A stretch of 9,396 bases of DNA. Origin: CAWHOW01 sp050013795 (GTDB lineage Bacteria > Bacteroidota > Bacteroidia > Bacteroidales > CG2-30-32-10). The stretch lies in the NCBI GenBank assembly GCA_050013795.1, contig JBEKEO010000112.1, positions 1 to 9,396 of the forward strand, given 5' to 3'. Every line of letters begins with the position of its first letter. Positions within the stretch are counted from its first letter, which is position 1. The translations under genes and the position numbers were made by a program. This document shows positions 1 through 5,841 of the stretch, piece after piece. A model generated the notes under the pieces. That model made no database searches. It was given only the letters and a program-made list of their open reading frames with translations, and was not told the origin of the DNA.

Positions 1-397
1 GCTCGTCGCTGTTAAAGCCCAGCAAAGCATTCTTGATCTTCGCCAGAAGCTCTTCGCTTGCCGCTTTTTGCTTATCCATCAGCGCCTGCATATCGCTTAT
101 CTTTTTATTGCTTTCCCTTAATGCATTTGTCTTGCGTTGCAGTTCCGTATCAAGCTTGGTTTGTTCGTCCTTGCATGTTTCAAACAGGTCCTTATTCTTT
201 TTTTCAAGGTCCCTGTATCGTTTCATCAGGCTGTCGAACTTATTAGTAAGGTCGGTATATTTCAAAGAAAGCGCTGCCAAACTGTCGCTGGTTTTGTTTT
301 TATCCGCTTGCAGCTGCATATATTTCTTTTTCGATACAATACACGACGAAAGAATGATGGCTAAAGTTATTGCGGGTATAAGGATTTGCTTTTGCAT
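1..397 (-). CDS. OmpA-like coiled-coil lipoprotein, partial (C-terminus beyond window)
   Basis: The first 132 codons, read from an ATG at 397-395, stay open to the window edge, so the gene is cut at its 3' end. The N-terminus is a lipoprotein signal: a basic start (MQKQ), a hydrophobic stretch, then a lipobox LSSC with the acylated Cys at residue 19. Residues of about 25-120 are Lys/Glu/Asp/Gln-rich with heptad-like spacing (for example RYRDLEKKNKDL), typical of a periplasmic coiled coil. The last visible residues (IKNALLGFNSDE) resemble the lead-in to the OmpA/MotB peptidoglycan-binding domain in Bacteroidota envelope lipoproteins. That domain itself is not visible, so the OmpA assignment rests on the architecture and this short junction. 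The gene lies 3 bases after the thioredoxin-fold gene and is probably co-transcribed with it. It likely tethers outer membrane to peptidoglycan. Confidence 0.72.
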   Translation of the reverse strand, partial: MQKQILIPAITLAIILSSCIVSKKKYMQLQADKNKTSDSLAALSLKYTDLTNKFDSLMKRYRDLEKKNKDLFETCKDEQTKLDTELQRKTNALRESNKKISDMQALMDKQKAASEELLAKIKNALLGFNSDE

Positions 398-400
398 GGT

Positions 401-904
401 TTATTTGTTTTCGAAATTCTTTGGATTAAGCGCTCTGGGTGTCCAGTTGCTCAGGAATTCAATTATCTTGTCCTTGTTATAGCTGTCCTTTTCTTCAAGC
501 AGTCCGCTGTCTTGCGTATGTATCCTCACTCCTTTCCTGTTCAGCACAACCAGTACGGGGAATCCAAAACGCTGAGGAAAATCAAGAGTTTTCATTATGT
601 CAAGGTTTCTGTTTTCTGTGCTGTAATTCAAATGATACAATACGTAATTGTTCTTTATTAGTGTATCTATTGCCATAGTATCGGCGCAAAACTTTGTAAA
701 CCTCAGGCACCACTTGCACCAGTTGCCGCCAATCTGAAGAAGCACATTTTTACCTGTTGAATCGGCTTTGGCAATAGCCTTCTTCAAATCTTCCTTTGCA
801 TTGGCCTGCGGGTTATACGGTTTTAATTTATTATCCTGCGCATTAATTATCAGTGTAACCATCAGCATAATGCCAGTGATAATTATAATCAGATTTCTTT
901 TCAT
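401..904 (-). CDS. Exported thioredoxin-fold protein with WCKWC active site
   Basis: The product has 167 residues and starts at an ATG at 904-902. Residues 1-22 form a signal peptide (MKRN, a long hydrophobic core, INAQ), so the protein should work in the periplasm or at the envelope. The thioredoxin fold is shown by the motif WCKWC at residues 62-66 (redox cysteines C63 and C66), placed after a beta strand (NVLLQIGG), and by the cis-proline strand FGFPVLVVLN with Pro116. WCxWC-type sites belong to the thioredoxin_7/DUF255-like group of thiol-disulfide proteins rather than classical WCGPC thioredoxins. Another Cys (C73) lies seven residues after C66. The likely role is disulfide reduction or isomerisation of exported proteins; the partner is unknown. 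A perfect -7 box lies about 25 bases upstream, and the OmpA-like lipoprotein gene follows directly. Confidence 0.85.
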   Translation of the reverse strand: MKRNLIIIITGIMLMVTLIINAQDNKLKPYNPQANAKEDLKKAIAKADSTGKNVLLQIGGNWCKWCLRFTKFCADTMAIDTLIKNNYVLYHLNYSTENRNLDIMKTLDFPQRFGFPVLVVLNRKGVRIHTQDSGLLEEKDSYNKDKIIEFLSNWTPRALNPKNFENK

Positions 905-929
905 AAGAGTTCTTTAGCATTTAGGAAAT

Positions 930-937
930 CAAAATTA
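930..937 (-). promoter_or_regulatory. Bacteroidota -7 box for the thioredoxin-fold / lipoprotein pair
   Basis: On the minus strand this reads TAATTTTG, a perfect match to TAnnTTTG. Transcription would start near 923, giving a leader of about 20 bases before the ATG at 904. No TTTG -33 element lies at the usual 19-21 base spacing, so only half of the promoter is supported. Confidence 0.45.
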
Positions 938-961
938 TTAAATCCCAATTAAATAATTTTA

Positions 962-969
962 TACTTTTA
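962..969 (+). promoter_or_regulatory. Possible -7 box for the lipoprotein gene
   Basis: TACTTTTA matches TAnnTTTG at seven of eight positions and lies about 38 bases before the ATG at 1008. With the minus-strand box at 930-937 it would make the 103-base gap a divergent promoter region. No -33 element was found. In such AT-rich sequence a 7/8 match is weak evidence. Confidence 0.3.
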
Positions 970-1007
970 CAAAACAAATCAACAGCTTATTCACTTATTT
1001 CATAACG

Positions 1008-1613
1008 ATGAATATAATGAACAAACTTAGAATAATTTCATTTTGCGTAATTGCAACAGCTTTAACAATACTACTTTTTTCCTGTAAAGGTCATGGCAAA
1101 AAAGATAACTCTGCAAGTGATACAACTAAAACTCATGCTACCGATTCTACTGTTAAAACAGCCGTTCCGGGTTCGCTTGATGATGCCAAACAACATGTTG
1201 CAAAATTCATGGTAAAAGGTGCCGATTATGCTGCACTTACTGAAAATCTGAAACCTACTCTTGAAGATGCTAAGGCATTATTCAAAAAAGAAGCAGATGC
1301 AAAAAAAGCGTTCGATTATATTTCTAAAGCTTATGCACAAATTGAAAAATCGAAGGATTTCATTCGTCCGACATCAATTCAAACTGACTATATTGTAGTT
1401 AGCGCTACACAATCCGAAATAAAAGATGGAAAAGTTAATGTCAAGGATTTCGGTGGTTTCAAACTTATAGCATCTCGCTTAGCCGATAATGTCACTTTCT
1501 ATATATTTAAGTTCGTAAAGAAAGGAGCAAAAGAAGGACTTAACCACTATGGTCTTACATACGTCAATAATCATTGGGTGATATTCCTGAAAGTCTGGAA
1601 AGCATTTAGATAA
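1008..1613 (+). CDS. Lipoprotein of unknown function
   Basis: I do not recognise the family. The product has 201 residues and begins with a lipoprotein signal: MNIMNKLRI, a hydrophobic core, and the lipobox LFSC with Cys26. An alternative ATG at 1017 would shorten it by three residues without affecting the signal. Residues 27-55 form a low-complexity Ser/Thr/Lys/Asp linker. Residues of about 57-120 look helical (DDAKQHVAKFMVKG, then Lys/Ala/Glu-rich helices). Residues of about 125-200 look beta-rich (TDYIVVSATQSEI, VTFYIFKFV, NHWVIFLKVWKAF), as in a small alpha+beta binding domain. There are no obvious catalytic motifs. It is divergent from the thioredoxin-fold gene, convergent with the SDR gene, and transcribed alone. 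It ends directly at a strong terminator. Confidence 0.85.
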   Translation: MNIMNKLRIISFCVIATALTILLFSCKGHGKKDNSASDTTKTHATDSTVKTAVPGSLDDAKQHVAKFMVKGADYAALTENLKPTLEDAKALFKKEADAKKAFDYISKAYAQIEKSKDFIRPTSIQTDYIVVSATQSEIKDGKVNVKDFGGFKLIASRLADNVTFYIFKFVKKGAKEGLNHYGLTYVNNHWVIFLKVWKAFR

Positions 1614-1646
1614 AAAAAAGAGCCGAGTTTCCTCGGCTCTTTTTTT
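1613..1646. terminator. Bidirectional rho-independent terminator
   Basis: An 8-bp GC-rich stem (GAGCCGAG at 1620-1627, CTCGGCTC at 1632-1639) closes the loop TTTC. It is flanked by A7 upstream and T7 downstream, so it has a U tract in both directions and serves both converging genes. It overlaps the TAA of the lipoprotein gene on one side and the TGA of the SDR gene on the other. Confidence 0.93.
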
Positions 1647-2806
1647 CAGGGATCAAGTGCCCCTTCAAAAACATCTATATTTTCCAAATATTTTACAGAC
1701 CTCTTTATATATTCATGTGCAGGTTCGGGATTGCCCATATTTGTATCCTTAAGAAGTCTAGTGTTATCAAATATCTGTCCTAATTCTATGAACTTAAGAT
1801 AAGGTTCAAGTCCTGCAAATAATATTCTTAACGAACCTTTATCATCGAAAATTCTTTCCCAATATTCAAGATATTCTGGGTATTGAAACAAAGTGTTATT
1901 AGGTTGCAAGCGACCTTTAGCCCAATTCTTCATTTGCTGGATCATTTCGATATTCACAAATTTAAAAGGGGGCCTGTCAGTAAAATTATTTTCGAAAGTT
2001 TTTGTAAGCTTTATCGGACTAGTCATGCACTCAGTTCCCGATGAAATATGATAAATTGAATGGTTTCTTTTCACAAAAAGAAGTTCCACTATAGCTCTTG
2101 CCGTATAATCAACAGGAACAATATCCAAATTAGCTTTAGGATTAACGGGAACAAGCCGCATCAGGTTTCCCGTAGCTAATGCCCAAAGAATAACATACGA
2201 ACGTGGAACCCAGGTGCGAGTATCGCCCATTATAATTGAAGGGCGTGCAATCAATATTTTATTTTCAGGAAGATTATTATGAATTGAAATTTCGCCAAGC
2301 ATTTTTGTATAGGTATACTTCACAAAATGCTTTGAATTAAGGTTAGGCGACTCATCTTCAAAAACTATACGATTACTAACACCTTCGCCGCAAATTGTTG
2401 CAGTACCAATATATTCAAATGTTTTAAGGTTTTTCAGGTTTTTTGCCCATTGTAAAACTTTTTCAAGACCAAGGATATTAACCTTTTCTACCATTTCATT
2501 ATAGATTGGGGAGAAAGAAGTATTTGCAGCCGAATGAACCACTATATTAATATCGCGAAGATTTTTATTCTGTGATAAAACCTTTGTTAATTCAGGGTCA
2601 GTAAGATCTCCAATTATAGGTATTATCCTCTTGTCATCGAAATTATCTTTATGAAGTGCAAATATCTTTTTTAGGCGAAATAATGACTCATCTTCTGATT
2701 TTGCCCGGATAAGACAAAACACTTTCTTTACTTCTGGCCTCTTTGAAAGGTTAACAAGTATTTCTCCCCCTAAAAATCCAGTAGATCCTGTAAGAAATAT
2801 ATTCAT
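1646..2806 (-). CDS. Fatty acyl-CoA / thioester reductase-like extended SDR
   Basis: The product has 386 residues. The N-terminal Rossmann nucleotide-binding motif is TGSTGFLGG (G7, G10, G13). It is followed by GDLTDP (66-71), HSAANTSF (91-98), IGTATICGEG (133-142), a catalytic YxxxK (Y164, K168) and DIVPVDYTARAI (228-239). This order is typical of the NAD_binding_4 'male sterility' family, which includes fatty acyl-CoA reductases and carboxylic-acid-reductase terminal domains. These reduce acyl thioesters with NAD(P)H. It is shorter than two-domain fatty-acyl-CoA reductases of about 500 residues and has no recognisable C-terminal sterile domain. The usual Ser of the STA motif is Gly134, although Thr135 is kept. 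The substrate is unknown; a fatty aldehyde or alcohol product, or plain dehydrogenase activity, are all possible. It lies 78 bases after the SMR gene on the same strand. Confidence 0.83.
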   Translation of the reverse strand: MNIFLTGSTGFLGGEILVNLSKRPEVKKVFCLIRAKSEDESLFRLKKIFALHKDNFDDKRIIPIIGDLTDPELTKVLSQNKNLRDINIVVHSAANTSFSPIYNEMVEKVNILGLEKVLQWAKNLKNLKTFEYIGTATICGEGVSNRIVFEDESPNLNSKHFVKYTYTKMLGEISIHNNLPENKILIARPSIIMGDTRTWVPRSYVILWALATGNLMRLVPVNPKANLDIVPVDYTARAIVELLFVKRNHSIYHISSGTECMTSPIKLTKTFENNFTDRPPFKFVNIEMIQQMKNWAKGRLQPNNTLFQYPEYLEYWERIFDDKGSLRILFAGLEPYLKFIELGQIFDNTRLLKDTNMGNPEPAHEYIKRSVKYLENIDVFEGALDP

Positions 2807-2834
2807 TAAATTAAATTTTAATAAAAATAAAGTG

Positions 2835-2842
2835 CAAAGGAA
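2835..2842 (-). promoter_or_regulatory. Possible -7 box for the SDR gene
   Basis: On the minus strand this reads TTCCTTTG followed by CA, one mismatch from TAnnTTTG. Transcription would start near 2829, about 23 bases before the ATG at 2806. A TTG lies 23 bases upstream, slightly more than the usual 19-21. The SDR could thus be expressed independently of the SMR gene. Confidence 0.35.
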
Positions 2843-2884
2843 ACAAAAATCTTGCCATTAAGAAACAATAACAAGGAAAAAAAA

Positions 2885-3199
2885 TCAATCAAACATTTCC
2901 AAACCAATAATACCAATGATTATAAGCGTTATTGAAGCTATCTTTATTACGGAAACAGGTTCTTTAAACCAAATAATTCCGATTATAGCAATTAATGCAG
3001 TACCACAACTTGCCCAAATGGCATATGCAATGCTTACTTCAAGTTTCTTCAATACAAAAACCAGCGATACTAAACTCAAACCGTAAAATACAAAAACCAG
3101 TACCGATGGCCATAATTTAGTGAAACCATCTGCAATTTTCATATAGACAGTTCCCAACACTTCAAAAACTATTCCGATTGCGAGAAAAAGCCAAGCCAT
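2885..3199 (-). CDS. Small multidrug resistance (SMR) family transporter
   Basis: The product is a 104-residue, four-helix membrane protein of the EmrE/Gdx type, a proton-coupled antiporter of small cations that works as a dimer. The start is set at the ATG at 3199-3197 (MAWLFLAIGIVFEVLG), which puts the essential membrane glutamate at E13, as in family members beginning MAW. An in-frame TTG two codons upstream (3205) is less likely. Other family marks are Y59 and W62 in SIAYAIW, Pro31, and a terminal helix rich in Ile/Gly. The position equal to the first Gly of the EmrE GVG stretch is Ser64 (SCG), so specificity cannot be assigned. Substrates could be quaternary ammonium compounds, guanidinium, polyamines or lipid precursors. 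A perfect -7 box lies just upstream. Confidence 0.9.
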   Translation of the reverse strand: MAWLFLAIGIVFEVLGTVYMKIADGFTKLWPSVLVFVFYGLSLVSLVFVLKKLEVSIAYAIWASCGTALIAIIGIIWFKEPVSVIKIASITLIIIGIIGLEMFD

Positions 3200-3219
3200 A
3201 ATCAACTCAAATTATTTTG

Positions 3220-3227
3220 CAAAATTA
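3220..3227 (-). promoter_or_regulatory. -7 box for the SMR transporter gene
   Basis: On the minus strand this reads TAATTTTG followed by CA, a perfect TAnnTTTG match. Predicted transcription starts near 3214, leaving about 15 bases before the ATG at 3199. This short leader supports the ATG start over the TTG at 3205. No -33 TTTG was found at proper spacing. Confidence 0.45.
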
Positions 3228-3256
3228 ACATTAAATACTAATACTAAGGAAATATT

Positions 3257-3688
3257 TTATTCGGAAGTATCTTAATTCCACAGCTCATAGTTCTCGTTAA
3301 TGAATTTCTTAATCATCAGGATAGTGGGTTCATCGTTCAGAAGTATTACTTCAATACCATAATTGCGCAAAAAAATCAATATTGCCATTAAAGTTAAGGT
3401 TATCTCCTATCAATACTCTTTCTATTTTAAATTGAATTATTATTCCCAAACACATCATGGCATGGACTAAGGGTTGTATATAATTTCATACCCTATATTG
3501 TTCTTCTGTCTTCCAGCATTCTGCATACAATTCATTTCTCCGTGCAAGATAGGGTTACTATTCTGAATGCACCGGTTATGCAACACTCATATTATTTTAT
3601 CGCTTTTAGCAAGAACTGCTCCAATCGGAATACCGACTTTGGCAAGCCCTTTATATGCTTCTTCAAAGACTGCTTTATGTATTTTCAC
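3257..3688 (-). pseudogene. Decayed yeast-type cytosine/nucleoside deaminase gene
   Basis: Read in pieces, this 432-base stretch spells a complete zinc-dependent deaminase of about 143 residues. A start GTG at 3688 follows a GGAGG. The next piece contains FEEAYKGLAKVGIPIGAVL, then HNRCIQNSNPILHGEMNCMQ with the catalytic HGE at 3544-3536. Later pieces give TLSPCH and MCLGIII around the PCxxC zinc site, ERVLIGDNLNFNG, and FLRNYGIEVILLNDEPTILM ending in ELWN and DTSE. This order matches cytosine deaminases of the yeast FCY1 type. At least five lesions break it: an in-frame TGA at 3589-3587; a frame change near 3475 before TLSPC; an extra base near 3456 inside PCxxC; an extra T in the run at 3369-3375; and a TAA at 3274-3272 where the family has Glu before the last residues. 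The gene cannot make a working enzyme. Confidence 0.87.
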
Positions 3689-3800
3689 AATAGTTTTCCT
3701 CCATATTTTATAGATAAATGGTATAATTCTTTCTGATTCTTATATATATTTCAAATATTCATCATCAAATACTTTTGAGATTAAGTGTTACAAACAAATT

Positions 3801-3842
3801 ATGAACGGGCTTTATTAACAATTGTTAATAAAGCCCGTTCAT
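3801..3842. repeat. 42-bp perfect palindrome
   Basis: The left arm begins ATGAACGGGCTTTATTAA and the right arm is its exact reverse complement, meeting at CAATTG with the axis between 3821 and 3822. All 21 pairs match with no spacer. As RNA it would form a long hairpin with a few unpaired central bases. Neither side has a U tract, so a standard rho-independent terminator is unlikely. It lies between two divergent units (pseudogene/SMR to the left, lipid operon to the right). It could be an operator for a dimeric regulator, a small repeat-derived element or a processing hairpin. Confidence 0.85.
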
Positions 3843-3958
3843 GGTAAATGTTTTATCCAATAAGGAAGTTAGAGTGCTATTAATTAAAGCTTTTCCCAAT
3901 TATTAATAAAAAAACATAATTTGGCTAAATAATTTAACAATAAATTAAAATGTTTTAA

Positions 3959-3966
3959 TATTTTTG
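3959..3966 (+). promoter_or_regulatory. -7 box upstream of the membrane protein / spt operon
   Basis: TATTTTTG followed by CA is a perfect TAnnTTTG match. Transcription would start near 3970, about 40 bases before the ATG at 4009. The nearest TTTG (3920-3923) is 35 bases away, too far for a standard -33 element. No comparable box lies in the 50 bases before spt, so this is the best candidate promoter for the whole 4009-7964 unit. Confidence 0.5.
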
Positions 3967-4008
3967 CAATCCATATAAAATTTATAACAAAACTCATAAA
4001 ATTAATAT

Positions 4009-4563
4009 ATGAATAAGAATACTTTTACACCAAGACTCGTTTGTACAATTTCGATAATAATTATAGCTGCAGCAATGAGGCTAATTCCTCATTGGCCTAA
4101 CTTTACACCCATAGCGGCAATTGCTTTATTTGGAGGCACAAAACTGAACAAAAAATGGCTAGCCTTTCTTATTCCCATTACAGCCATGCTTTTAAGTGAC
4201 CTGATAATTGGCTTTCATAATTATATTGTACCTGTATATTTATCTTTTGCAATAACAGTAGTATTAGGAATCTATATTTCAAAGAACACTAAGACCCATA
4301 TGATCATTTTTGCATCATTATTATCTTCAGTTTTGTTTTTCCTTATTACAAACTTTACCGTTTGGGCAGGAAGTCCATTCTACTCTCAGAATTTGAATGG
4401 ATTGATGACATGTTATGCTGCGGGTCTGCCTTTTATGAATAATGGAACAATGGGCATATCCTTCTTCATGAACGAATTATTAGGCGATCTGTTTTACAAT
4501 ACTATTTTCTTTGGCGTGTTTTATCTCGCAACACTAAAATTTCCGGTACTTGCAAAAGCATAA
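4009..4563 (+). CDS. DUF6580-like integral membrane protein
   Basis: The product has 184 residues and several hydrophobic segments (about 10-24, 34-43, 50-67, 75-91, 97-119 and 160-177). Its motif set resembles the DUF6580 family of predicted membrane proteins: RLIPHWPNFTPIAAIALFGG (24-43), LLSDLIIGFHN (61-71), FFLITNFTVW (110-119), CYAAGLPF (135-142) and LLGDLFYN (157-164). The family has no established biochemical function that I know of; a small-molecule transport role has been suggested by annotation only. The stretch between GLPF and LLGD (NNGTMGISFFMNE region) seems longer than I remember for the family, which needs an alignment. It ends 50 bases before spt on the same strand with no terminator between, so co-transcription is likely. 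It may support membrane or lipid physiology, but this is inference. Confidence 0.75.
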   Translation: MNKNTFTPRLVCTISIIIIAAAMRLIPHWPNFTPIAAIALFGGTKLNKKWLAFLIPITAMLLSDLIIGFHNYIVPVYLSFAITVVLGIYISKNTKTHMIIFASLLSSVLFFLITNFTVWAGSPFYSQNLNGLMTCYAAGLPFMNNGTMGISFFMNELLGDLFYNTIFFGVFYLATLKFPVLAKA

Positions 4564-4613
4564 TATTTTTATCAAATTAAAAGCTTTACTAAAATTAATT
4601 TTAATTAAGTATT

Positions 4614-5837
4614 ATGGCACATTACGAAAATAAATTAAAGGATAAAGTCAAACTGTATGCTAAAAGTAGCAGAAGCAGTGAAGTTAAAGCTGCAGGACTA
4701 TATCCTTACTTTCGACCTATTGAATCTGCTCAGGATACTGAAGTGATAATTAACAGAAAAAAAGTATTAATGTTCGGATCCAATAGCTATCTGGGCTTAA
4801 CAAATCATCCGGCTATTAAGGAAGCTTCCAAAAGAGCAATTGATAAATATGGTACTGGTTGTGCTGGCTCAAGATTTCTTAATGGTACCCTCGATATACA
4901 TGTTGAACTTGAAAAAAAACTTGCCGAATTTGTCGGAAAAGAAGCAGCAATTGTTTTCAGTACAGGCTTTCAGGTTAATCTTGGTGTTGTATCTGCATTG
5001 GCCGGTAGATCTGATTATTTGATTTTCGATGAATATGACCATGCATCTATTATTGACGGAGGACGTTTGTCATTTGCAAAGAATTTCAAGTACAAACATA
5101 ATGACATGGATGACCTTGAGAGATTATTACAATCTCTTCCCAAGGATGGCATAAAACTTATAGTTGTTGATGGTGTTTTCAGCATGGAAGGCGATATTGC
5201 TAACTTACCTGTTATTGCAGAATTAGCCGAGAGATACAATGCTAACATTATGGTTGATGACGCCCATGGATTAGGTGTTTTGGGCGATCAGGGGAAAGGC
5301 ACTGCCTCTCATTTTGGTCTTACTGATAAAGTAGACCTGATGATGGGAACATTCAGCAAATCTTTAGCTTCATTAGGCGGTTTCATTGCATCTGACCATG
5401 ATACTATCGATTATATTAAACATACTGCCCGTTCGCTTATATTCAGCGCAAGTACTACACCTGCATCTGCTGCAAGTACTTTAGCGGCTCTGGAAATCTT
5501 AAAAAATGAACCTGAAAGAATTTTAAGATTAAAGCATTTGACCAAGTACGCTATCGACAATATTAAAGCAAAAGGATTTGATATAGGCCCAACTGAAACT
5601 CCTATTATTCCTATATACATAAGGGATGATGCTAAAACATTCAAATTCACTAATCTATTATTCCAGGAAGGTGTATTTGTAAATCCTGTTGTATCACCTG
5701 CTGTAAGAAGCGAGGCATCATTAATCCGCTTTTCTCTCATGGCCACACATACTGAGAAACAACTTGATTTTGCTATCGATAAAATGTTTAAAGTAGCTCA
5801 AAAGATTAATGTTCCGCTTTTAACCCACTCTGCTTAG
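4614..5837 (+). CDS. spt: Serine palmitoyltransferase (alpha-oxoamine synthase)
   Basis: The enzyme condenses L-serine with an acyl thioester, releasing CO2 to form 3-ketosphinganine, the first step of sphingolipid synthesis in the cytosol. The product has 407 residues, close to the ~420 of soluble bacterial SPTs. PLP fold-type I marks in order are FGSNSYLGL (54-62), KYGTGCAGSRFLNGT (78-92), FSTGFQVNLG (115-124), DHAS with PLP-stacking H143 (142-145), VDGVFSMEGD (185-194), DDAHGLGV (215-222, H218), and TFSKSLASLGG (246-256) with the Schiff-base lysine K249. The N-terminal AAGLYPYFRPIES is characteristic of Bacteroidota SPT-like proteins. Sister enzymes (BioF, Kbl, or a cysteate acyltransferase for sulfonolipids) share the core. 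The adjoining acyltransferase and reductase genes favour SPT. The next gene begins 4 bases after the stop. Confidence 0.88.
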   Translation: MAHYENKLKDKVKLYAKSSRSSEVKAAGLYPYFRPIESAQDTEVIINRKKVLMFGSNSYLGLTNHPAIKEASKRAIDKYGTGCAGSRFLNGTLDIHVELEKKLAEFVGKEAAIVFSTGFQVNLGVVSALAGRSDYLIFDEYDHASIIDGGRLSFAKNFKYKHNDMDDLERLLQSLPKDGIKLIVVDGVFSMEGDIANLPVIAELAERYNANIMVDDAHGLGVLGDQGKGTASHFGLTDKVDLMMGTFSKSLASLGGFIASDHDTIDYIKHTARSLIFSASTTPASAASTLAALEILKNEPERILRLKHLTKYAIDNIKAKGFDIGPTETPIIPIYIRDDAKTFKFTNLLFQEGVFVNPVVSPAVRSEASLIRFSLMATHTEKQLDFAIDKMFKVAQKINVPLLTHSA

Positions 5838-5841
5838 AAAT

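Larger units (their letters stand above)
3689..4008. other. AT-rich intergenic region, 320 bases
   Basis: It holds the old 5' end of the deaminase pseudogene (GGAGG near 3697-3703), a 42-bp perfect palindrome at 3801-3842 and a -7 promoter box at 3959-3966 for the plus-strand operon. No coding remnant could be recognised in the rest, which is strongly AT-rich with no recognisable RNA gene. Confidence 0.6.

Noticed and set aside
33..482. Plus-strand open frames over the first 660 bases (33-482, 137-364, 386-661 and others)
   Set aside because: They lie opposite the minus-strand lipoprotein and thioredoxin-fold genes, which have signal peptides and recognisable motifs. The plus-strand products are Cys/Ser/Phe-rich antisense shadows without motifs.
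3200..3205. TTG at 3205 as start of the SMR gene
   Set aside because: The ATG at 3199 gives the MAW... start with the essential Glu at position 13, and the promoter box leaves a suitable short leader to it.
3542..3736. Plus-strand open frame of 64 codons
   Set aside because: It is antisense to the deaminase pseudogene, whose motifs read on the minus strand, and the protein resembles nothing.
3801..3842. The palindrome as a rho-independent terminator
   Set aside because: No run of T follows it in either direction, and it is not placed directly after an intact gene.
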